NCBI GenBank assembly: GCA_003854995.1
Contig: RQOI01000286.1
Coordinates: 1-13,462 of the forward strand
Length of the DNA stretch: 13,462 nt
Source: Candidatus Zhuqueibacterota bacterium
GTDB lineage: Bacteria; Zhuqueibacterota; Zhuqueibacteria; Residuimicrobiales; Krinioviventaceae
Reading direction: 5' to 3'
The notes under the pieces are model-generated. The model was not told where the DNA came from and made no database searches. It saw only the letters and a program-made list of their open reading frames with translations. Each line of letters opens with the position of its first letter. The stretch's first letter is position 1. The position numbers were made by a program, and so were the translations under genes. Below, piece by piece: positions 7,606-13,462 of the stretch.

Positions 7606-7632
7606 GAGAGGGATAGATTTGCTATCCCTCTC
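7606..7632 (+). terminator. Perfect 11-bp stem-loop between acpP and fabF (attenuator or mRNA-stabilising hairpin)
   Basis: GAGAGGGATAG (7606-7616) pairs without mismatch with CTATCCCTCTC (7622-7632) around the five-base loop ATTTG. The bases after it (TTCATCCTCATTT) are pyrimidine-rich but lack a true T-run, so full intrinsic termination is doubtful. Partial termination or protection of the upstream mRNA 3' end would raise acpP relative to fabF and the genes after it. Confidence 0.6.
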
Positions 7633-7695
7633 TTCATCCTCATTTACACAGTCAAATCACGGCTGACAAATTGAGCTGCAAGATATAGGTGTCTG

Positions 7696-8940
7696 ATGGA
7701 GCTGAAAAGAGTTGTCGTGACCGGTATGGGAGTTATAACTCCCATCGGTAACAATGTCGGCACATTCTGGCAAAATCTGCAAGTCGGAACGAACGGCGTC
7801 GGGCCGTTAACTTTGATCGATCCGGGACCGCACAAGACAAAAATCGTCGCTGAGGTTAAAGATTTTGATCCCGCTGACTATATCGATCGCAAAGAGGTTC
7901 GGCGCATGGAGAGGTTCACCCAATTTGCCCTTGTCGCCGCTGATGAAGCGATCGTCGATTCCGGCATCGATCTCAGCAGCGTCGATAGGGACTATTTTGG
8001 CGCCATCGTCGCCTCCGGCATCGGCGGCATGCCCACTTTTGAAAAACAGTACCTGAATTACCTCGAGGGCGGCCCCCGCAAGGTCAGTCCATTTTTCGTT
8101 CCGATGCTCATCTCCGATATTTCCGCCGGCTATATCTCCATCAAACATGGACTGAAAGGCATCAATTACTGCACCACATCAGCCTGTGCGTCCGCTTCGC
8201 ACGCGATCGGCGAAGCCTTTCACGCCATCCGCACCAGCAGGGCGATCGGCATGCTGGCCGGCGGCAGCGAAGCTTCCATTTCGAATATGGCCCTATCCGG
8301 CTTCAATGCCCTGCAGGCGCTCTCGACCCGCAATGACGATCCGGCAACCGCCAGTCGGCCTTTTGATTTGCATCGCGATGGCTTTGTCATCGGAGAAGGA
8401 GGCGGCATCCTGCTGCTGGAAGAGCTGGAACATGCAAAATCGCGCCAGGCAAAAATCTATGGCGAGATCGTCGGCGTCGGCTTCACCGCGGACGCTTATC
8501 ACATCACCGCCCCGATTCCCGGCGGCGACGGCGCCATGCGCGCTATGAATATCGCCATGCGCGATGCCGGCATCGCGCCGGAACAGGTTGAATATATCAA
8601 TGCCCACGGCACATCGACGCCATATAACGACAAGGTCGAGACTGAAGCCATAAGAAAATCATTTGGCGAGTACGCCTGCAAACTTGCTGTCAGCTCAACC
8701 AAGTCGATGATCGGTCATCTGCTGGGCGCCTCCGGCGCGGTGGAGGCTGTGGCGACGCTGTTGGGACTCTGCCATGGCATCATTCATCCGACAATCAACT
8801 ATGAGACGCCGGATCCGGAATGCGATTTGAACTATACCCCCAATAAAGCCATAAAAAAGAATTTCACCTGGGCGCTGTCGAATTCATTCGGATTTGGCGG
8901 GCACAACGTCTGTCTGGCGTTCAAAAAGTTTACTGAATAG
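7696..8940 (+). CDS. fabF: 3-oxoacyl-ACP synthase II (KAS II)
   Basis: FabF elongates acyl-ACP with malonyl-ACP. The 414-residue protein has the Cys-His-His triad: C164 in T-T-S-A-C-A-S-A, H304 in N-A-H-G-T-S-T, and H341 in S-M-I-G-H-L-L-G-A, with K336 in S-S-T-K-S-M. The N-terminal V-V-V-T-G-M-G-V-I-T-P (6-16) and the C-terminal S-N-S-F-G-F-G-G-H-N (395-404) are diagnostic, and length is normal. The ATG has only a weak site (TAGGTG at 7686-7691). It follows acpP across 108 noncoding bases that contain a stem-loop. The order acpP-fabF-rnc is common in Bacteroidota and Chlorobiota, from recall. Confidence 0.96.
   Translation: MELKRVVVTGMGVITPIGNNVGTFWQNLQVGTNGVGPLTLIDPGPHKTKIVAEVKDFDPADYIDRKEVRRMERFTQFALVAADEAIVDSGIDLSSVDRDYFGAIVASGIGGMPTFEKQYLNYLEGGPRKVSPFFVPMLISDISAGYISIKHGLKGINYCTTSACASASHAIGEAFHAIRTSRAIGMLAGGSEASISNMALSGFNALQALSTRNDDPATASRPFDLHRDGFVIGEGGGILLLEELEHAKSRQAKIYGEIVGVGFTADAYHITAPIPGGDGAMRAMNIAMRDAGIAPEQVEYINAHGTSTPYNDKVETEAIRKSFGEYACKLAVSSTKSMIGHLLGASGAVEAVATLLGLCHGIIHPTINYETPDPECDLNYTPNKAIKKNFTWALSNSFGFGGHNVCLAFKKFTE
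7726..7745. repeat. Perfect 20-bp palindrome inside the 5' end of fabF
   Basis: ATGGGAGTTATAACTCCCAT is its own reverse complement. It spans fabF codons 11 to 17, coding for the conserved M-G-V-I-T-P-I. As DNA it has the two-fold symmetry of a dimeric regulator site; as RNA it can form an 8-bp stem with a four-base loop about 30 bases after the start codon. The codon choice ATA for I14 is uncommon in this gene, where ATC and ATT dominate. Function is unproven. Confidence 0.5.
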
Positions 8941-8946
8941 GTCTCC

Positions 8947-9711
8947 ATGAGTCTGCAGTGGTTCAAGAACCTTTTGACAAAACGAGTCGATGAAAGACAA
9001 ACAGCAGTCGTCCCTGCATCCCTTCAAAAGCTCTGTAAAAAAATCAATTACACATTCAAAGATCACTCCATCCTTCTGCAGGCATTGAAGCATCGTTCCT
9101 ATCTGACGGCAACTGGCGAAGGGCGCAGCGCCTCCAACGAGCGGCTCGAGCTGCTGGGTGATGCCGTCCTTGGCATGGTTGTCACGGAATTCCTCTACAA
9201 GAACTTTCCGCAGGAAACCGAGGGAATACTGACGAATTACAAGTCGTTGCTGGTGAGCGGGCGCCTGCTGGCGACGGTTGCGAAAGAGATCGATCTGGGC
9301 CAGTATATGTTGCTGAATGACTCTGAAGCGCGCTCGGGTGGCCGCAAGCGGAACTCAATCCTCGCGGATGCGGTCGAATCGCTGCTCGGCGCCATTTATA
9401 TCGATGGCGGCCTTGAGCAGGCGCGCAGCTTCATCTACAGTCACGTCACGCAGCGCCTCGACAGCTTGTTGCGCGACGATCATCTGCGCAATAACAAAAG
9501 CCTGCTGCAGGAGTACTGCCAGAGCTTGAATCTTGATGGCCCCTTTTACCGCGTCGATGAAGAGAGCGGTCCGGATCATCTGAAAATCTTCACAGTGTCC
9601 GCTGTCATCAACGGCCGGGCCGTCGGTATAGGCTCGGGCACATCGAAGAAAAAAGCCGAACAGTCCGCCGCCAACCATGCCCTCCGCAGCATGAAAGAGG
9701 ACATCTCTTGA
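8947..9711 (+). CDS. rnc: Ribonuclease III
   Basis: RNase III cuts double-stranded RNA, processing rRNA precursors and some mRNAs. The 254-residue protein has the signature N-E-R-L-E-L-L-G-D-A at 64-73 with metal-binding E65, E68 and D72, then E92, and the second acidic pair D141 and E144 in L-A-D-A-V-E-S-L. A double-stranded RNA-binding domain fills about 183-252, ending with S-K-K-K-A-E-Q-S-A-A. Compared with the E. coli enzyme there is an N-terminal extension of some 27 residues beginning M-S-L-Q-W-F-K-N-L-L. The start follows the fabF stop by six bases with only a weak AGG. The stop overlaps the next gene. Confidence 0.95.
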   Translation: MSLQWFKNLLTKRVDERQTAVVPASLQKLCKKINYTFKDHSILLQALKHRSYLTATGEGRSASNERLELLGDAVLGMVVTEFLYKNFPQETEGILTNYKSLLVSGRLLATVAKEIDLGQYMLLNDSEARSGGRKRNSILADAVESLLGAIYIDGGLEQARSFIYSHVTQRLDSLLRDDHLRNNKSLLQEYCQSLNLDGPFYRVDEESGPDHLKIFTVSAVINGRAVGIGSGTSKKKAEQSAANHALRSMKEDIS

Positions 9712-10319
9712 GTGAGGACAGCTATAAAACCATCCGCGAATCTTTGACGCTGGAGATGAAGGAAAAGGGCTCCCGATTCATCTGCTGTGCTTCTCCTGTT
9801 AAAAGCCGTGCCGAGGCGGAAGCGATGATTGCCTCTATAAAAAAAAAATATCACGACGCAACCCATAACTGTTTCGCCTATTGCATTGGCCATGGAATTG
9901 ACCTCACCCGCTTTGACGACGACGGCGAGCCGGCCGGAACCGCGGGCAAACCGATCTTGAACGCTATCCTCAGCCAGGAATTGCGGAATATTGCGGTTGT
10001 CGTCACTCGCTATTTCGGTGGCACGAAACTTGGCGTCGGCGGCCTCATTCGCGCCTATGGCGGTGTTGCGCTTGCCACCCTGGAGAACGCCACGATCGAG
10101 ACGGTCTATATTCAGGATAAGATAAAACTGAACTGCTCGTATCACCAGTTGAAAGCAATTCTATCCCTCGTAGAGAAATATTCGGGTCAGATTGTCGAGT
10201 CCGATTACGGCGAGTCGGTCTGGTTGATTCTGCAGATGCGAAAAAATTTCAGCACACTGTTCATTCGATGCGCTATTGATGCGACCGCAGGTCAGGTGCA
10301 ACCGAGCGTGGTGACCTGA
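9708..10319 (+). CDS. yigZ: YigZ/IMPACT family protein (UPF0029)
   Basis: YigZ-like proteins share the IMPACT domain with a eukaryotic regulator of the eIF2 kinase Gcn2; their bacterial role is not settled. The 203-residue protein shows the family blocks: K-Y-H-D-A-T-H-N-C-F-A-Y (47-58), D-D-D-G-E-P-A-G-T-A-G-K-P (70-82) and V-T-R-Y-F-G-G-T-K-L-G-V-G-G-L (99-113), followed by a ferredoxin-like C-terminal domain (UPF0029, about 140-203). The start is TTG at 9708 overlapping the rnc stop as TTGA, with AAAGAGGA at 9694-9701 six bases upstream. Its TGA shares one base with the ATG of the next gene. Confidence 0.9.
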   Translation: MSEDSYKTIRESLTLEMKEKGSRFICCASPVKSRAEAEAMIASIKKKYHDATHNCFAYCIGHGIDLTRFDDDGEPAGTAGKPILNAILSQELRNIAVVVTRYFGGTKLGVGGLIRAYGGVALATLENATIETVYIQDKIKLNCSYHQLKAILSLVEKYSGQIVESDYGESVWLILQMRKNFSTLFIRCAIDATAGQVQPSVVT

Positions 10320-11539
10320 TGCTGACGGTCGAGAGCCTATTATTCCTGCTGACGCTGTTGTTGAGCGCTTTTTTCTCTGGATCTGAAACAGCGTACATTT
10401 CTGCAAACAGACTGAAAATTCGATTGTCCCACCGCGATGATGACAAGATAAGGTCCGGGGCGCGTGTGCTCGTGAGCGATCAACGTTTTCTCTCGACCAT
10501 CCTCGTCGGCAATAATATCGTCATGGTGGCCTGTTCATCGCTGGCTGTCGTTGTCTTTTCATCCTTCGTGAACGACGCACTGCTCGTGAGTTTCACCACC
10601 CTGTTTTTGCTCCTGTTCGGCGAGATTTTGCCGAAATCGATCGCCGCACAAATGCCGAATCTGTTGCTGCGTCTTTCCATCAAGGTTTTGGCGCTCTTTT
10701 ATTTCCTTTTCTATCCGCTCATCTGGCTGGCTGAGCGGTTGTCGACGCTGCTGGTGCGCGCCATCGGACGCCAAACCGATGCAGCGCTGTTCTCCAGAGC
10801 GGACCTGCTCGTTCTGGTGCGGGAATACTCGTCTCGCTCCGATTTCACCGCCCAAAATCACAAACTTTTGGCGCGCGCGCTCAGATTTCGCGACAAGCGC
10901 CTGTGGGATATCATGGTGCCGCGGACAGAGATCTATGGCGTCGAGAAAGACGACTCTCTGGAAGTGATCAGGGCGATGTTCACGAAAAGCGGCTACTCTC
11001 GATTGCCGGCTTACGACGGCGACCTGGACAATATTGTGGGCTTTTTCTATGCTTGGGACTTTATCGAGCCATTCGATGAACGACCGCCCGTGCGTCCGGC
11101 AATGATTCTTCCGGAGAGCACAAAGGTGACGGAGGCGCTGCACACATTGCAGCGCGCCAACAAAAGCATCGCCATCGCGGTGGATGAGCATGGCGGCACC
11201 GCGGGACTGGTGACGATAGAGGATATCGTTGAAAAACTGGTCGGCGCGATTGCGGATGAATTTGATTACCATCCGCACACTGTCAAGTCGACGGGCGATG
11301 CTGCTTTCATCGTTGACGGCAAGACGAGCGTCGACGAATTGCGCGAACGCTTTGACATAAAATTACCTGACGGCGATTATGTGACGATCGCCGGCTTGAT
11401 CATGCACGCGCTGGGTCGAATTCCGCAGACCGGCGAATCTATAGATTTTACGACATTCAAACTCAAAGTACTTGAGGCCAGCGAGACAAGAATCATAAAG
11501 GTATGGATTACGAAAAAGCCAAAACAGATGCTGCATTGA
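10319..11539 (+). CDS. DUF21/CNNM membrane protein with CBS pair and CorC/HlyC domain
   Basis: Members of this family are inner-membrane proteins linked to magnesium or other divalent cation export (CorC, MpfA, CNNM) or, historically, to hemolysis. The 406 residues divide into a DUF21 membrane domain (about 1-150) with F-S-G-S-E-T-A (19-25), G-N-N (64-66) and G-E-I-L-P-K-S (101-107); a CBS-domain pair (about 195-310) starting at I-M-V-P-R-T-E and ending in D-E-H-G-G-T-A-G-L-V-T-I-E-D-I (289-303); and a CorC/HlyC FAD-like transporter-associated domain (about 320-400). Hydrophobic stretches lie at about 4-20, 60-82, 88-102 and 120-140. Start overlaps yigZ as TGATG. The acidic and glycine signatures match cation transport rather than toxin function. 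Confidence 0.9.
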   Translation: MLTVESLLFLLTLLLSAFFSGSETAYISANRLKIRLSHRDDDKIRSGARVLVSDQRFLSTILVGNNIVMVACSSLAVVVFSSFVNDALLVSFTTLFLLLFGEILPKSIAAQMPNLLLRLSIKVLALFYFLFYPLIWLAERLSTLLVRAIGRQTDAALFSRADLLVLVREYSSRSDFTAQNHKLLARALRFRDKRLWDIMVPRTEIYGVEKDDSLEVIRAMFTKSGYSRLPAYDGDLDNIVGFFYAWDFIEPFDERPPVRPAMILPESTKVTEALHTLQRANKSIAIAVDEHGGTAGLVTIEDIVEKLVGAIADEFDYHPHTVKSTGDAAFIVDGKTSVDELRERFDIKLPDGDYVTIAGLIMHALGRIPQTGESIDFTTFKLKVLEASETRIIKVWITKKPKQMLH

Positions 11540-11577
11540 TTGTTCCGCATAAATTCACTCAAACAGGAGAACCAGCT

Positions 11578-12657
11578 ATGAAAAATTCAACCGTGCAAAC
11601 CGCTCTACTCGCACTTTCCATGCTGATGTTTTGGTCAGCCCCGATGTGGGCGCAAGCAACCGCGACAGATGGCGCATCCTGGCGGGTGCATGACTGGAAT
11701 CGGCCGCGACCGGCCATTGTCACGCCGGCCGGCCCCGACGATGAGGTTGGCCCCGCACCTTCTGATGCCATCGTGCTGTTTGACGGCACTGATCTGTCGA
11801 ACTGGCGCGCCATGGATGGGGGAACGTCGAGATGGATCGTCAAGGACGGCTACATGGAATCGGTCCGCGGCGCCGGTTATGTGCGCACGCTGCAGGGCTT
11901 TGGCGATTGCCAGCTGCACGTCGAATTCATGACGCCGACGCCGCCGGAAGGCGACAGCCAGGGCCGCGGCAACAGCGGCGTGTTTCTCATGGGTAGGTAT
12001 GAGGTGCAGGTGCTCGACTCGTACGACAATGTGACCTATGCCGACGGCCAGTGCTCCGCTATCTATGGCCAGTATCCGCCACAGGTGAATGTCTGTCGTA
12101 AACCGGGCGAATGGCAGAGCTATGATATCATCTTCAAGGCGCCGCGGTTCAATGCCGCCGGTGAGCTGCTCAAACCCGCGATCATCACGGTCATGCAAAA
12201 CGGCGTCCTCACCCAGGATCACGTGGAGATCAAGGGTCCGACGAACTGGTGCAGCAAAAGCCCATACGAACCGCACCCCGGCAAGTTGCCGCTCGCATTT
12301 CAGGATCACGGCAATCCGGTGCGCTATCGCAATGTGTGGGTGCGCGAGCTGCCGGCAACCGGTAGGCCGGATGCGTATCGAGCCGAGCTCATCCTGGGTC
12401 AGGGGCAGCTGCAGAAATATGTCGGCGTCTATGAAAGTCGCGGCGGCAGAGTGCGGATCACACTGTCCGATGGCCAGCTCTATTCAAACCATCCCGGCGG
12501 CAGCAGCGGCCAGCCGCTCTATGCCGAGTCCGAGACGCGCTTTTATAGCAAGTTCGTCGACGCTGAATACGAGTTCGTCCTCGACGGCGATGCGGTGCGG
12601 GCGATCAAAGTGGACGTGACGCACGGCGGCTGGAGCGAATACAAAAAGGTGGAATAG
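11578..12657 (+). CDS. Secreted DUF1080 (3-keto-disaccharide hydrolase-like) protein with extra C-terminal domain
   Basis: The 359-residue protein has a Sec signal peptide (about 1-25, core L-L-A-L-S-M-L-M-F-W, likely cut after A-P-M-W-A) and no lipobox cysteine. The domain at about 63-258 is DUF1080: L-F-D-G-T-D-L-S-N-W (67-76), G-N-S-G-V-F-L-M-G-R-Y-E-V-Q-V-L (131-146), and a concanavalin-like ending with P-L-A-F-Q-D-H-G-N-P-V-R-Y-R-N-V (238-253). Characterised relatives hydrolyse 3-keto-glycosides. A second domain (about 275-357), beginning Q-K-Y-V-G-V-Y-E, resembles the DUF3471-type beta-barrel often attached to serine beta-lactamase-like peptidases. The start is ATG at 11578 because AGGAGA lies at 11565-11570 and the signal peptide begins there; the frame is open further upstream to 11503, overlapping the previous gene, but that would bury the signal peptide. 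No sugar 3-dehydrogenase or transporter is nearby. Confidence 0.85.
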   Translation: MKNSTVQTALLALSMLMFWSAPMWAQATATDGASWRVHDWNRPRPAIVTPAGPDDEVGPAPSDAIVLFDGTDLSNWRAMDGGTSRWIVKDGYMESVRGAGYVRTLQGFGDCQLHVEFMTPTPPEGDSQGRGNSGVFLMGRYEVQVLDSYDNVTYADGQCSAIYGQYPPQVNVCRKPGEWQSYDIIFKAPRFNAAGELLKPAIITVMQNGVLTQDHVEIKGPTNWCSKSPYEPHPGKLPLAFQDHGNPVRYRNVWVRELPATGRPDAYRAELILGQGQLQKYVGVYESRGGRVRITLSDGQLYSNHPGGSSGQPLYAESETRFYSKFVDAEYEFVLDGDAVRAIKVDVTHGGWSEYKKVE

Positions 12658-12687
12658 AACGAGGCGTCCGGAATATTCGTGCACTGA

Positions 12688-12707
12688 ACAGTCATCGCAC
12701 AGTCATC
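12688..12707. repeat. Tandem 9-bp direct repeat upstream of the M1 peptidase
   Basis: ACAGTCATC occurs at 12688-12696 and 12699-12707, two bases apart with an 11-bp period, close to one helical turn. It lies 28 bases before the start codon at 12735. Such a spacing could place two protein contacts on the same DNA face, but the repeat is short and may be chance. Confidence 0.35.
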
Positions 12708-12734
12708 CCGCTCGCTGAATTTAATGAGGCTCGC

Positions 12735-13462
12735 ATGAAATATATAGCGCTCTTGTTGATGCTGACAATGACCATTTTCGCCGATGAACAACGGATGTCA
12801 AAGGCGCCTATCATCGCTGAGGCAAAGGCCAAACAGGCGCTCGTCGAACGTCTGCAGGAGGCGAATTTTCAACTGACAGAAAATCAAATGCTCTACGACG
12901 TCCTTTTTTATGGCCTCGATCTCTTTCCGGATGTCGCCTCGCAAACGCTCTTTGGCGATGTGAGCATGCGCGCGATCGCGGGTGCGACTGGTCTGGAGGC
13001 GGTGGATTTGGATTTTCTCGATGACATGATCGTGGACTCGGTTTTCTGTGACGGCGCGCCCGCAGCCTTCACGCATGCGAATGACATTTTGACCGTGATG
13101 CCCGACAGGCGGATCGTTCGCGATGCGCTCTTTACGACGCGCGTCCTCTACCATGGCAAACCCTCGAAAAGCGGCTTTGGCGCTTTTGGCTTTGACACTT
13201 TTGCGGGCAAGCCCATGATATGGACACTGAGCGAGCCGTACGGCGCCCGCAACTGGTGGCCGTGCAAGGATGCGCCCGTCGATAAAGCCGACTCGGTCGA
13301 TATCAGCGTGAAGGTGTGTTCCGATCTCATCGTGGCCTCGAACGGCAAGCTGGTCGATGTCATTGGGGAGAACGGATTCAAGAGATACCAGTGGCAGGAA
13401 CGATATCCCATTGCCACCTATCTGGTCTCGCTCGCCATTCATCCCTACTATACCTACTCGGA
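12735..13462 (+). CDS. Secreted M1-family aminopeptidase, N-terminal part (runs past the window)
   Basis: An open frame of 242 codons continues beyond the right edge. It starts at ATG 12735, with GAGG at 12726-12729 five bases upstream. Residues 1-16 form a signal peptide (Y-I-A-L-L-L-M-L-T-M-T-I-F-A). Residues about 50-240 match the N-terminal beta-saddle domain of M1 metallopeptidases: S-E-P-Y-G-A-R-N-W-W-P-C-K-D-A-P (166-181), A-S-N-G-K-L (201-206) and Y-P-I-A-T-Y-L-V-S-L-A-I (224-235). The catalytic H-E-x-x-H zinc site and the G-x-M-E-N exopeptidase motif, which would come later, are outside the window, so activity cannot be confirmed. It probably releases N-terminal residues from peptides outside the cytoplasm. 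Confidence 0.85.
   Translation, partial: MKYIALLLMLTMTIFADEQRMSKAPIIAEAKAKQALVERLQEANFQLTENQMLYDVLFYGLDLFPDVASQTLFGDVSMRAIAGATGLEAVDLDFLDDMIVDSVFCDGAPAAFTHANDILTVMPDRRIVRDALFTTRVLYHGKPSKSGFGAFGFDTFAGKPMIWTLSEPYGARNWWPCKDAPVDKADSVDISVKVCSDLIVASNGKLVDVIGENGFKRYQWQERYPIATYLVSLAIHPYYTYS

Noticed and set aside
7663..7689. CTGACA and TATAGG as a promoter just before fabF
   Set aside because: Spacing is only 15 bases, and the -10 candidate overlaps the ribosome binding site, leaving almost no leader.
10559..11278. 239-codon minus-strand frame opposite the DUF21-CBS gene
   Set aside because: A shadow of the well-supported + strand gene, with no recognisable domain.
11503..11577. Longer start for the DUF1080 gene
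   Set aside because: It would put 25 residues before an obvious signal peptide and overlap the preceding gene; ATG 11578 has a good AGGAGA.
11635..12309. 224-codon minus-strand frame opposite the DUF1080 gene
   Set aside because: Antisense to a clear DUF1080 domain; histidine- and arginine-rich translation is typical of shadows in GC-rich genes.
12798..13442. 214-codon minus-strand frame at the right end
   Set aside because: The + strand frame through the same region carries a signal peptide and M1 aminopeptidase motifs, so the antisense frame is a composition shadow.
1..13462. tRNA genes, CRISPR arrays, insertion sequences, prophage or defence genes
   Set aside because: None recognised on either strand; genes are collinear housekeeping families with no breaks or long terminal inverted repeats.

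Overview
The window is a bacterial housekeeping segment. Every confident gene lies on the + strand, the genes are tightly packed, and no mobile element, CRISPR array, rRNA or tRNA was recognised. The gene order plsX-fabH-fabD-fabG-acpP-fabF-rnc, a cyclic 2,3-diphosphoglycerate synthetase-like protein, a secreted DUF1080 protein and a secreted M1 aminopeptidase suggest an uncultured-type member of the FCB side of the tree (Bacteroidota, Chlorobiota, Calditrichota or KSB1-like). This placement is inferred from gene content and order only. Composition is moderate in GC, with AT-rich intergenic stretches at 1-281 and 2604-2767.

Layout. Positions 1-281 are an AT-rich control region with a candidate promoter, an 11-bp direct repeat, and possibly the first codons of a divergent gene at the left edge. 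Then come dusB (tRNA dihydrouridine synthase, 282-1229) and a cPGS-like P-loop protein (1290-2603). After a 164-bp gap with two promoter-like sequences begins a long collinear block: yceD/DUF177 (2768), rpmF (3298), plsX (3549), fabH (4625), fabD (5630), fabG (6559), acpP (7354), fabF (7696), rnc (8947), a YigZ/IMPACT protein (9708) and a DUF21-CBS-CorC membrane protein (10319). It is followed by a secreted DUF1080 protein with an extra C-terminal domain (11578) and the start of an M1 aminopeptidase (12735), which runs off the right edge.

How the genes work together. The block contains most of type II fatty acid synthesis. FabD loads malonyl onto the carrier protein AcpP, FabH makes the first condensation, FabF elongates, FabG reduces the keto group, and PlsX moves finished acyl chains to acyl-phosphate for phospholipid synthesis. 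The dehydratase (FabZ/FabA) and enoyl reductase (FabI/K/L/V) are not in the window. YceD, L32, RNase III and Dus tie the cluster to ribosome and RNA metabolism. Junctions are tight (fabD/fabG 4-bp overlap, rnc/yigZ 4-bp overlap, yigZ/corC-like 1-bp overlap), suggesting translational coupling. Many starts are GTG or TTG. The exception to tight packing is acpP/fabF, where a perfect 11-bp stem-loop sits between the genes and a perfect 20-bp palindrome lies just inside fabF.

No clearly new multi-gene system is visible. The items most worth a second look are the bacterial cPGS-like protein, the DUF1080 fusion architecture, and the paired inverted repeats at acpP/fabF.
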